A stretch of 64,000 bases of DNA, from assembly GCA_016191145.1 (NCBI GenBank), contig JACPPD010000010.1:186001-250000 (forward strand). The letters are read 5' to 3'. This DNA is from Ignavibacteria bacterium (lineage in GTDB: Bacteria; Bacteroidota; Ignavibacteria; Kapaibacteriales; Kapaibacteriaceae). Below, in pieces: positions 44,053 through 51,868 of this stretch. Made by a program: the position numbers and the translations under genes. The notes below the pieces were generated by a model. That model ran no database searches. It saw nothing but the letters and a program-made list of their open reading frames with translations, and had not been told where the DNA came from. The stretch's first letter is position 1, and the number at the start of each line of letters is the position of its first letter.

Positions 44053-46102
44053 GTTATCAAAGATCAGTTCTCGTAGCCGATTCACAACATATCGAGTCAG
44101 GTAACAATACTGACTTGAGTTATCAAAGATCAGTTCTCGTAGCCGATTCACAACAAAAACGAAAGGACGCGGACAAAATCCGCAGTTATCAAAGATCAGT
44201 TCTCGTAGCCGATTCACAACTTCGTTCATCACACGCCCAAGCTCTTTTGGTTATCAAAGATCAGTTCTCGTAGCCGATTCACAACGCTGCCGATGCGCAT
44301 ACTCGCATGAGCTTGGTTATCAAAGATCAGTTCTCGTAGCCGATTCACAACGTAATAAACCCAACATGCCCACCACCTTTGGTTATCAAAGATCAGTTCT
44401 CGTAGCCGATTCACAACGCCTTCGTCATCGGAGATATAGTAATCTCGTTATCAAAGATCAGTTCTCGTAGCCGATTCACAACAAATCAACAGATGTCTCC
44501 ATCGGGGAGAAGTTATCAAAGATCAGTTCTCGTAGCCGATTCACAACCCACCACCGAACACGTGGGAAGTGATAGAGGTTATCAAAGATCAGTTCTCGTA
44601 GCCGATTCACAACACAGTCTTTGAATCCAGACCCGTTGCGGACGTTATCAAAGATCAGTTCTCGTAGCCGATTCACAACAGCCTTTACGGGTACGATCTG
44701 CAAGCTCCAGTTATCAAAGATCAGTTCTCGTAGCCGATTCACAACGCTCTTCGAGTGTCAACAGTAGGTCGGCGAGTTATCAAAGATCAGTTCTCGTAGC
44801 CGATTCACAACGCCAGCTGAATAGCCAGCCACCGATAGACAGTTATCAAAGATCAGTTCTCGTAGCCGATTCACAACGCAAGTTGAATAGCCAGCCACCG
44901 ATAGACAGTTATCAAAGATCAGTTCTCGTAGCCGATTCACAACGCTACCTCTGGCCTGAAATGTTACGAGTTAGTTATCAAAGATCAGTTCTCGTAGCCG
45001 ATTCACAACGCATCTTGCACTGTTTTCGCATTAAATATAGTTATCAAAGATCAGTTCTCGTAGCCGATTCACAACTATTTTGCGCTTGTTCACAGACTTT
45101 TGAAGTTATCAAAGATCAGTTCTCGTAGCCGATTCACAACTTTTTTTTAGTGGGGCGAACAACGGCAGGGGTTATCAAAGATCAGTTCTCGTAGCCGATT
45201 CACAACTACCGGGAAGGGTTCAAAAATTTACCGATGGTTATCAAAGATCAGTTCTCGTAGCCGATTCACAACATGAAAACACTCGATTACAAACTCGTGG
45301 AGGTTATCAAAGATCAGTTCTCGTAGCCGATTCACAACCAACGTGTTACTTCTCTGCCACGAAGTTGGTTATCAAAGATCAGTTCTCGTAGCCGATTCAC
45401 AACACTTTTTTTGAATCGAGTCCCGTAGCTGCTGTTATCAAAGATCAGTTCTCGTAGCCGATTCACAACTAGGATGTTTTACAACATTTCCCTCGCGAGT
45501 TATCAAAGATCAGTTCTCGTAGCCGATTCACAACCGGAATGCCCATAGAGTGGACGGCAACGAGTTATCAAAGATCAGTTCTCGTAGCCGATTCACAACA
45601 CAACACCGTTAATAGTAACGGAATTTAATAGCCGATTCACAACATAACGTTTCAAGCAGAAAATAAATCCGGGTTATCAAAGATCAGTTCTCGTAGCCGA
45701 TTCACAACGAGGTGTCTGGGATGTGCAGCAGGCGATCTGTTATCAAAGATCAGTTCTCGTAGCCGATTCACAACTGTTCGGTCTCTGCCGTCGTGACAAG
45801 GGCGGTTATCAAAGATCAGTTCTCGTAGCCGATTCACAACAAAAATGGGCTTGTCAACAAAAGAACTTGGGTTATCAAAGATCAGTTCTCGTAGCCGATT
45901 CACAACAAGCAAGTATTGCGCCGTCTCGGCAGATAGTTATCAAAGATCAGTTCTCGTAGCCGATTCACAACGTAGTTGCAAACCTGCCACCTGCGAAATG
46001 TGTTATCAAAGATCAGTTCTCGTAGCCGATTCACAACTGGGCACACAGCCTGAAGCCTTTCGCGCGGTTATCAAAGATCAGTTCTCGTAGCCGATTCACA
46101 AC
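44053..46102 (-). CRISPR. type II-C CRISPR array: 31 full repeats, 1 truncated repeat, 31 spacers
   Basis: 36-bp repeats, identical as far as I can see, beginning on the plus strand GTTATCAAAGATCAGTTCTC and ending TAGCCGATTCACAAC. Spacers are 29 or 30 bp (period 65-66). The 25th repeat is truncated to its last 15 bp (45629-45643). From the tracrRNA, crRNAs are read from the minus strand as spacer followed by GTTGTGAATCGG..., so the leader-proximal end is near 46102 and the oldest spacers are near cas2. Spacers at 44812-44841 and 44878-44907 differ at two bases; those at 44614-44643 and 45404-45433 are related in codon phase. No other interrupted repeat was noticed. Confidence 0.98.
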
Positions 46103-46117
46103 TGCTTAAAGGACTCC

Positions 46118-46147
46118 ATTGTATTTGAAAACTATTTGAAACAGCAA
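46118..46147 (-). promoter_or_regulatory. leader promoter of the CRISPR array
   Basis: On the minus strand, just outside the last repeat: TTGCTG (46142-46147), 18-bp spacer, TACAAT (46118-46123). Transcription would start about 10 bp before the first (leader-proximal) repeat and run into the array. The leader is AT-rich and contains a direct repeat of ATTTGAAA. This agrees with the crRNA strand deduced from the tracrRNA. Confidence 0.6.
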
Positions 46148-46205
46148 CTAATTGATCTGGTTCACTGACAACTGAATTGGGGAAAGGTCACGATGCGGAA
46201 TGCAG

Positions 46206-46252
46206 TGGTCACTTTGTAGCGAAAATTGTTGGTCAGTTTGCACGGAATTTCC
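46206..46252 (+). repeat. two imperfect 23-bp direct repeats, possibly an IS-end remnant
   Basis: TGGTCACTTTGTAGCGAAAA (46206 on) and TGGTCAGTTTGCACGGAATT (46230 on) are imperfect direct repeats one after the other. Such multiple terminal repeats are known at IS21-family ends, but no transposase gene is present. The next 100 bp hold nothing recognisable. The assignment as an IS remnant is weak. Confidence 0.3.
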
Positions 46253-46362
46253 TGAAATACATCAGTTGCAGCAAGTGATGCCGAATATTCGTCGACACAT
46301 GTGTAGACTTGTAGACACGTTCAAACGAAAACAAACATCCGTTGTAACCGGTAGGCCGGTAT

Positions 46363-46409
46363 ATGCCGCCAGTGACGTAGTTGCTGGCGGCATCAATTTT
46401 ATTGTTTTG
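46363..46409 (+). terminator. plus-strand intrinsic terminator beyond the array leader
   Basis: A perfect 10-bp stem ATGCCGCCAG/CTGGCGGCAT (46363-46372 with 46384-46393, 11-nt loop) is followed on the plus strand by CAATTTTATTGTTTTG, a T-rich but interrupted tract. It would stop rightward transcription before the NYN remnant. Confidence 0.5.
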
Positions 46410-46414
46410 TTGTA

Positions 46415-46712
46415 ATGGATGGATTTAATAGTAAGACGGCAATTTTAATTGATGAAAATCGGAATAGACATTGCATGGCTCGCGACTAAGAAAATTGTTG
46501 ATGGCATCATCTTGGTTACGTCGGATAGGGACTTTATTGCCCGCGTGAAACTGGCCCGGACTGAAGGCCTTTCAGTTTATTTGTGTCCACTGGGAGTAAG
46601 CGTCAAAAGTGAACTCTATGAGCATGCAGATCTCATTATGAAATTGACTGCTGCCGATCTGGTTGGTGAGGAGAAATCCCGATTGGGTGTGCCAGTTGCT
46701 ATCAATGTTTAG
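46415..46712 (+). pseudogene. remnant of an NYN-domain (LabA/DUF88-like) protein
   Basis: The frame from 46449 encodes the C-terminal half of an NYN-type PIN-like nuclease domain: MKIGIDIAWLATKKIVDGII, LVTSDRDFIARVKLARTEGL, CPLGVSVKSELYEHAD. In full-length proteins this is preceded by an N-terminal half beginning like AILIDGENL. A matching start, MDGFNSKTAILIDENRN, is visible at 46415 in a different frame and runs into the second piece, so about 70 residues with the first catalytic Asp region are deleted and the frame is shifted. The remaining part keeps the SDRDF acidic site but is unlikely to be active. It sits just outside the CRISPR leader. Confidence 0.65.
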
Positions 46713-46914
46713 TTATCTTAAGCGTAGTGAGACATGCGTTCAAGGCTATGTTCCTGCGCTGAGCAACCGATGAGATTGTATATGGGAAGAAATTGAGATT
46801 TACAGAGTACCCGGCAAGTTTTCACATATTGGCTTCTGTTCGTCTGTTTTTTTTTTGGTTTTTGGTGTCTGACTTTGTTGAATACAGATGCCATTTGTTT
46901 GTACTTTATATGTA

Positions 46915-48972
46915 ATGAAATATTCCGTCAATCTTGTACTTGCACTGATGGTGTGCTGCGCTGGACTGCGTTCGCAAGAAACTGTGCCGTGCCTGTTCGA
47001 TGAGTATACTAATAAGAAATCGCTTGAGGTGGTTGATCGACGTATACAGGCTGCCATACAAAAGAAATTGATTTCTTGGGATGTATCTCATTCCACGGAT
47101 ACAACACGTACGATTCCGATTGTAGTCCATGTAATTCACGATGGAGGTTCGGAAAATATTTCCGATGCACAGATTGCCAGCCAGATTCAAATTCTGAATG
47201 AAGATTACGGCAAACTGCCCGGAACAAATGGCGATGGAAGTGGAGTGGATACGAAGGTTCGCTTCTGCCTTGCAGGTACGGACCCCGACGGACATTGTAC
47301 AAACGGCATCGTACGCGTTAAATCGCCCCTTACAAATCATCAGAGCTATCAACGGGCACTGTTGAAACAATTGAGTTTTTGGGATAACAATAGATATCTA
47401 AACATTTATATAGTCAAAAGTATTAATGGTAACGTAGGGGGCTATTCATCGTATCCGGGAGGCCCGCCGGACGAGGATGGAGTAGTGGTCCGACATAACC
47501 TTTTTGGAAATGTTGGAACGGCGGCAAAGGGGTATGGAAGAACCACAACTCATGAACTGGGACATTGGTTCGGACTCTACCACACGTTTAATAACGGATG
47601 CGGAATCGATCCCTGCCTGGATGGCGATTATGTGTGCGACACCCCTCCACAGGCGGCTCCAAGCTTTACATGCGTTACGATGAATACGTGCTCCAACGAT
47701 GTGCCCGATGTAAATGACTTGAAGGAAAATTATCTGAACTATACTCCCGGGTCGTGCCAGAATATGTTTACGAATGGACAGATGCTCAGGATAAATGCTA
47801 CGCTTGATAGTATTCGAACATACATCTGGAGTCAACCTAATCTGATTTCTACGGGTTGCGATAGTAATTATTCAAGGCCTTCTGTTTGTCCGGTTGTGGC
47901 AGACTTTATTTCCCTGACTCCGGAACTGTGCCAAGGCAACAGCGCTAACTTCATTGATAGGTCGCTGAATAATCCTACCAGCTGGCAGTGGACGTTTTCG
48001 GGAGGAACGCCTTCAACGTCGACGCAGCAAAACCCGACGGTTTCCTATACCTCGACAGGCACCTACGCAGTAAAGCTTGTAGTTTCTGATAGCGTAAGTG
48101 CAGACAGCATTGAAATACTAAAATATGTTACAGTCAGTATTCCCGGCAGGGGCGACTCGCTGCCGATCAGCGAGAATTTCGATGCCGGAATCTATCCGCC
48201 AGCATCGCTTACTATCAACAATGTCGATGACGGTGTAACATGGGAATTGGATTCTTTGGCCTCTGTATCGGGACGCTATTCCATTAAAATCAATAATCTT
48301 ATCAACACAAACTATGGATCGGCTGATGAGCTGGTGCTGCAGTGGCTTGATTTTACCACCGCAACACCAGGATCGGGTCTGTTTATGTCGTTTTGGTGGG
48401 CGTATGCCAAATCCGACCCAACGTATTCCGATGAGCTGCTGGTACTCGTTTCATCCGATTGCGGTATGACGTTTGACAGGGTCTTTTACCGAACACAAAA
48501 CGATTTGGCCACAGGTCCTACACAGACAACTCCGTTTATTCCCGATTCTACTCAATGGAAGCGCGTCTTTGTATTGCTGAATTCATACAAGAACGCTTCT
48601 TACGTACAAGTAAAATTTGTTAATGTTACCGATGGGGGAAATAATCTATACATCGACGATATTTATGTGGGAGATGGTACTGGCTTAACCAGCGTTCAAG
48701 AGCCATCTGCCATCGGAGTCGACATGTCCGTTTACCCCAATCCTTCCAACGAAATCAGCATTGTGGAGTACACGCTTGAACGGCAGGCGACGGTGAACAT
48801 CACTGTTTATGCCCCTTTCGGACAAGAAATTGTGTCGTATATGGAGGGGATTAAGGATCAGGGGCTGCATCGATTTTTACTATCCACGGCCGACCTTGTA
48901 CCCGGAATGTATTTCGTACGTGTACAGGCTGGAGAATCGGAGCATTCAATGAAATTCATAGTTGCGGAGTGA
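46915..48972 (+). CDS. secreted M43-family metalloprotease with PKD and T9SS domains
   Basis: About 685 residues. Start at 46915 (MKYSVNLVLALMVCCAGLRS), a signal peptide; the Met at 46888 adds nothing. The peptidase domain (about 70-320) has the metzincin zinc motif TTHELGHWFGLYH and, downstream, ENYLNYTPGSCQNMFTNGQ, typical of pappalysin/cytophagalysin M43 enzymes; several Cys probably form disulfides. A PKD domain follows (ADFISLTPELCQGNSANFID, WTFSGGTPSTSTQQNP, YAVKLVV), then a beta-jellyroll-like module, then the T9SS sorting domain (MSVYPNPSNEISIVEYTLE, PGMYFVRVQAG). Extracellular protein degradation is the likely role. Confidence 0.9.
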   Translation: MKYSVNLVLALMVCCAGLRSQETVPCLFDEYTNKKSLEVVDRRIQAAIQKKLISWDVSHSTDTTRTIPIVVHVIHDGGSENISDAQIASQIQILNEDYGKLPGTNGDGSGVDTKVRFCLAGTDPDGHCTNGIVRVKSPLTNHQSYQRALLKQLSFWDNNRYLNIYIVKSINGNVGGYSSYPGGPPDEDGVVVRHNLFGNVGTAAKGYGRTTTHELGHWFGLYHTFNNGCGIDPCLDGDYVCDTPPQAAPSFTCVTMNTCSNDVPDVNDLKENYLNYTPGSCQNMFTNGQMLRINATLDSIRTYIWSQPNLISTGCDSNYSRPSVCPVVADFISLTPELCQGNSANFIDRSLNNPTSWQWTFSGGTPSTSTQQNPTVSYTSTGTYAVKLVVSDSVSADSIEILKYVTVSIPGRGDSLPISENFDAGIYPPASLTINNVDDGVTWELDSLASVSGRYSIKINNLINTNYGSADELVLQWLDFTTATPGSGLFMSFWWAYAKSDPTYSDELLVLVSSDCGMTFDRVFYRTQNDLATGPTQTTPFIPDSTQWKRVFVLLNSYKNASYVQVKFVNVTDGGNNLYIDDIYVGDGTGLTSVQEPSAIGVDMSVYPNPSNEISIVEYTLERQATVNITVYAPFGQEIVSYMEGIKDQGLHRFLLSTADLVPGMYFVRVQAGESEHSMKFIVAE

Positions 48973-49369
48973 TGGTGATCAATCTGAGTGCACTTACTGG
49001 TGAACTGCTCAATTGTTCACAGGTTGTTTATATTATATCATACAGATAAGGATAATAAATATATGTATCATGATTGTATTACAACATCATGATTAGATTG
49101 AGCCGCGTCGCTAAATAATAGAATTGCAACTTTCCTAAGTATTCCTTGGACGCAGCAGATATCGCGACGTAGAATTTCATTATTCTGATTTAAACGCCGA
49201 ATTCCAAAAACCGTAAACGCAGCTTTTCAGATGCAGCCGAATATTAGCTGTAAGTTCCGCAACGGTCTATTAGTTACAGCTCTTACTAGTTTCCCACACA
49301 TAGTGAGTTACATAAATATTTTTTGTTGTTGACGCAAAACAGTTTATAATTTTGTGAAATGTTAACGCT
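48973..49369. other. 397-bp AT-rich intergenic region
   Basis: No gene is seen. The left part is AT-rich without a clear terminator: GTGAACTGCTCAATTGTTCAC (48991-49011) can form a small hairpin after the protease stop, but has no T-tract. The right end carries the promoter of the cytochrome operon. The middle shows nothing recognisable. Confidence 0.5.
49322..49354 (+). promoter_or_regulatory. Bacteroidetes-type promoter of the cytochrome/NrfD operon
   Basis: TTTG (49322-49325), 21 bp, TAATTTTG (49347-49354), fitting the TTTG / TAnnTTTG consensus used by the Bacteroidetes primary sigma factor. It ends 15 bp before the ATG at 49370, so the leader would be very short. Confidence 0.55.
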
Positions 49370-49747
49370 ATGAAAACACTGATTGGTCTACTCGCTGCGT
49401 TGAGTGTAATCATGCTGTTTTGCTCGTGTGAAAGCAGCACATTCCCTGTAGAAGCTCCCACTGTAAAGGACAATCTTTCTTTCTCCCTGGATATCCAGCC
49501 CATCCTTAGCTCGAATTGTGCAAGGTGTCATTATCCCGGCAATATACTTCCAGACCTTAGGGAGGGGTATGCCTATGAATCTTTGATGGAGGGAGATGGC
49601 ATTACTCCTGGAAACGCCGAAGAAAGCGAGCTTGTAGAAATGCTCGAAGGCGGCGGCAACAATCCCATGCCGCCATCAACAAAATTGTCGCCTGTAAATA
49701 TTGAACTGATCAAAAAATGGATCGATGAAGGCGCTAAAGATAATTAA
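49370..49747 (+). CDS. c-type cytochrome lipoprotein (planctomycete cytochrome C-like)
   Basis: 125 residues. The lipoprotein signal is IMLFCSCESS (lipid Cys in LFCSC). One haem site, SSNCARCHYPG, follows the opening strand LSFSLDIQPILSS, and the end MPPSTKLSPVNIELIKKWID gives a likely Met axial ligand and closing helix. This is the pattern of the short planctomycete-type cytochrome C domain often annotated as PSCyt1-like. It is the first gene of an operon with DUF5777, Tat, 4Fe-4S, NrfD and a second cytochrome, and probably passes electrons to or from this complex in the periplasm. Confidence 0.85.
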   Translation: MKTLIGLLAALSVIMLFCSCESSTFPVEAPTVKDNLSFSLDIQPILSSNCARCHYPGNILPDLREGYAYESLMEGDGITPGNAEESELVEMLEGGGNNPMPPSTKLSPVNIELIKKWIDEGAKDN

Positions 49748-49767
49748 CAACCTAGAGAAATGCCATC

Positions 49768-50616
49768 ATGAAACGTTTTAAAGTCGTCTCCGTCACTCTG
49801 CTATTATTTGGCAGCGTATGTCTTTTTGCACAAGATGCCGACGATGCAATTGTTAAAACGAAGGATAAACCTGAGCGCAGCGCGTTTCAGAGTACTTTTT
49901 TAATTGATAACCCTACGGGTGTCCTAAACACTGCGAATTCATTGCAGTTCGACATTCAGCACCGATTTGGCATTGTAAACAGCGGCAACAACGACTTGCT
50001 TGGTTTGTGGGGAGCATCCAACATTCGGTTGGGGCTTTCGTATTCATTCACTGACATTCTTACAGTTGGTTTTGGAACAACAAAGGACTATCGTCTGCAA
50101 GACTTTAATCTCAAAGTTGGCGTGTTTCAACAAACCCGTTCCGGGAGCATACCAGTGAGCCTGACGTTCTATGGAAATGCCGCAATTGACGCCCGCGAAG
50201 CAAGTTTTTTTACGCAGTTTATTGACCGCCTCTCGTATTTTAGCCAGCTCATTGTTATGAGAAGGTTCAATCAGGCGATATCACTACAGATTGCTCCGAG
50301 TTTTTCTCACTTTAACATGGTTGATTCATCAACGACGCCAAGTAATCATATCATTGCCGTAGAGGTAGGGGGCAAGGTAAACGTTACCGACGATATGGCA
50401 ATCATCGCAGACTACAACCAGCCACTGGGAGATTTCTCAAACAATCCAGGACTTGCACTTGGTGTTGAAGTGTCGACAGGGTCGCACGCCTTCCAGGTTT
50501 TCGTCGGCAATTACAATCGCATTTTACCCCAGGCCAATTATTTCCTGAATGAGAACAAGCTTTCTAAGCAACAAATCCTGATTGGTTTCAACATCAACCG
50601 TCTCTGGAATTTTTAA
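49768..50616 (+). CDS. DUF5777 outer-membrane beta-barrel protein
   Basis: 282 residues with a signal peptide ending CLFAQDAD. The sequence is a run of amphipathic strands (SLQFDIQHRFGIVNSG, NIRLGLSYSFTDILTVGFGT, FLNENKLSKQQILIGFNINR) ending in an aromatic residue (LWNF), as expected for an outer-membrane barrel. The opening SAFQSTFLIDNPTGVLNTAN is characteristic of DUF5777. Members usually lie in operons with single-haem cytochromes, as here (20 bp after the cytochrome). It may anchor or admit the substrate for the respiratory complex; function unproven. Confidence 0.8.
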   Translation: MKRFKVVSVTLLLFGSVCLFAQDADDAIVKTKDKPERSAFQSTFLIDNPTGVLNTANSLQFDIQHRFGIVNSGNNDLLGLWGASNIRLGLSYSFTDILTVGFGTTKDYRLQDFNLKVGVFQQTRSGSIPVSLTFYGNAAIDAREASFFTQFIDRLSYFSQLIVMRRFNQAISLQIAPSFSHFNMVDSSTTPSNHIIAVEVGGKVNVTDDMAIIADYNQPLGDFSNNPGLALGVEVSTGSHAFQVFVGNYNRILPQANYFLNENKLSKQQILIGFNINRLWNF

Positions 50617-50637
50617 TGCCATTACCATAAAATATTT

Positions 50638-50901
50638 ATGAAGCGTTATCGGCTTTCCCGCAGAAAATTTTTGGACGCCAGCTTAAAACTCCCATTTCTG
50701 AGCGCAGCAGGGCATTTATCAGCCAAAACCGATGATGAAAGCAAGGACGACTCCGAATTCACCACGATGCTTACCTCCGAAGGAAAGGCTGTGAAGGTTA
50801 GAACCAGCGAGTTGAAAGACGCGAAGGTGATTAAAGAAAAGTTATCAAATGAATCCCTTCTAAACTGGCTGAAACCGAAAGAATTCACATCCAAGAAATA
50901 G
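50638..50901 (+). CDS. small twin-arginine signal protein
   Basis: 87 residues. The N-terminus has a Tat-type motif RLSRRKFLDASLKLPFLSAA. The rest is hydrophilic, with FTTMLTSEGKAVKVRTSELK. A similar stretch (VELMSTDGTLMSVPASAVSH) occurs just after the Tat-like region of the next protein, so the two share an N-terminal module. It has no Cys and no cofactor site. It lies between DUF5777 and the 4Fe-4S subunit, 5 bp before the latter. Possibly a Tat escort or structural subunit of the complex, or a split-off duplicate; unrecognised otherwise. Confidence 0.7.
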   Translation: MKRYRLSRRKFLDASLKLPFLSAAGHLSAKTDDESKDDSEFTTMLTSEGKAVKVRTSELKDAKVIKEKLSNESLLNWLKPKEFTSKK

Positions 50902-50905
50902 CACA

Positions 50906-51862
50906 ATGGAACATGAGCAGCAGCAACAAACGAGGCGAAAGTTAGTTGGAAAAGGTCTGAAGATTGGGCTGTTAACAGCGGCAGGTGGAGCGCTGCTGGC
51001 TAAAGTATTTGGGCAATCTGGTAAAGCAAAATCAAACAGCGCAAAATCATCTGAGACGGTAGAATTAATGTCAACAGATGGCACTCTCATGTCAGTGCCT
51101 GCATCTGCCGTCTCACATCAGCACGAAAGTAAATCGGCTTACAATCCGAGAGAAGGATTCCCCAACCGCAAGTTTGTGATGGTTGTTGATTTGGCCAAAT
51201 GCCGCAACGCGCGCAAGTGCCAAAGTTCCTGCAACAAGAACCACTATATCACGGGCGAAAATGCTTGGATCAAGATATACAAAATGCAGGATAGTGAACG
51301 CAGCGCTCCATACTGGCAGCCCACTCTTTGTCAGCATTGCGACGAGCCTCCTTGCGTAAAAGTTTGTCCCGTTGACGCCACCTTCAAACGTAGAGACGGC
51401 ATTGTCCTCATAGACAACAACCGATGCATTGGCTGCCGATTCTGCATGGCAGCTTGCCCATATTCGGTGCGAGTGTTCAATTGGTCCGAGCCATGGCAGG
51501 GCACATTTGCCGAGCAATATGAATACACACCCGACTATGCAGGAGTGCCGAGCCAGAGAGGTACAGTTGATAAGTGCGACTTCTGCCCGCACATGATTGA
51601 TAAGGGCGAAATGCCTCACTGCGTTTCTGCATGTCCAAACGATGTATTCAGCTTCGGAGATCTCTACGAAGATTCCGTTACCAACGGCAGTGGACAATCG
51701 TTTCAGCTGAGCAAACTCCTGAAGGATCGAGCGGGCTATCGGCTTATGGAAAATTTAGGTACCCAACCCAGTGTCTACTATCTCCCGCCTTCGGATAGAG
51801 TAGTTGATTTCGAAGAAGGACTGAAGAATTACACAGAGTTCGAATCAGTAAAAAAACACTGA
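50906..51862 (+). CDS. four-cluster ferredoxin subunit (HybA/NrfC/DmsB-like)
   Basis: 318 residues, electron-transfer subunit. The N-terminus has a Tat-like motif QTRRKLVGKGLKIGLLTAAG. Four cysteine clusters follow: KCRNARKCQSSCNKNH, CQHCDEPPCVKVCP, CIGCRFCMAACPYSV and CDFCPHMIDKGEMPHCVSAC, enough for four cubane clusters as in NrfC/PsrB/DmsB subunits. GTG and TTG alternatives were not needed; the ATG at 50906 overlaps nothing. It sits 6 bp before the NrfD-like membrane subunit, its expected partner. No molybdopterin catalytic subunit is present nearby, so electrons may pass between the cytochromes and quinone. Confidence 0.92.
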   Translation: MEHEQQQQTRRKLVGKGLKIGLLTAAGGALLAKVFGQSGKAKSNSAKSSETVELMSTDGTLMSVPASAVSHQHESKSAYNPREGFPNRKFVMVVDLAKCRNARKCQSSCNKNHYITGENAWIKIYKMQDSERSAPYWQPTLCQHCDEPPCVKVCPVDATFKRRDGIVLIDNNRCIGCRFCMAACPYSVRVFNWSEPWQGTFAEQYEYTPDYAGVPSQRGTVDKCDFCPHMIDKGEMPHCVSACPNDVFSFGDLYEDSVTNGSGQSFQLSKLLKDRAGYRLMENLGTQPSVYYLPPSDRVVDFEEGLKNYTEFESVKKH

Positions 51863-51868
51863 TCAATT

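Noticed and set aside
44022-46090. Open frames on both strands with repeated peptide units (NRLRELIFDN on minus, YQRSVLVADSQ on plus)
   Set aside because: They are translations of the CRISPR repeats, which happen to lack stops in these frames; they have no ribosome sites and contain spacer-encoded variable parts.
46200-46415. Plus-strand open frame of about 71 residues right of the array
   Set aside because: No ribosome site or recognisable domain; it overlaps the repeat pair and the terminator hairpin.
46846-46856. Long T run before the M43 protease as a terminator
   Set aside because: No hairpin precedes it on either strand; it is probably part of an AT-rich promoter region.
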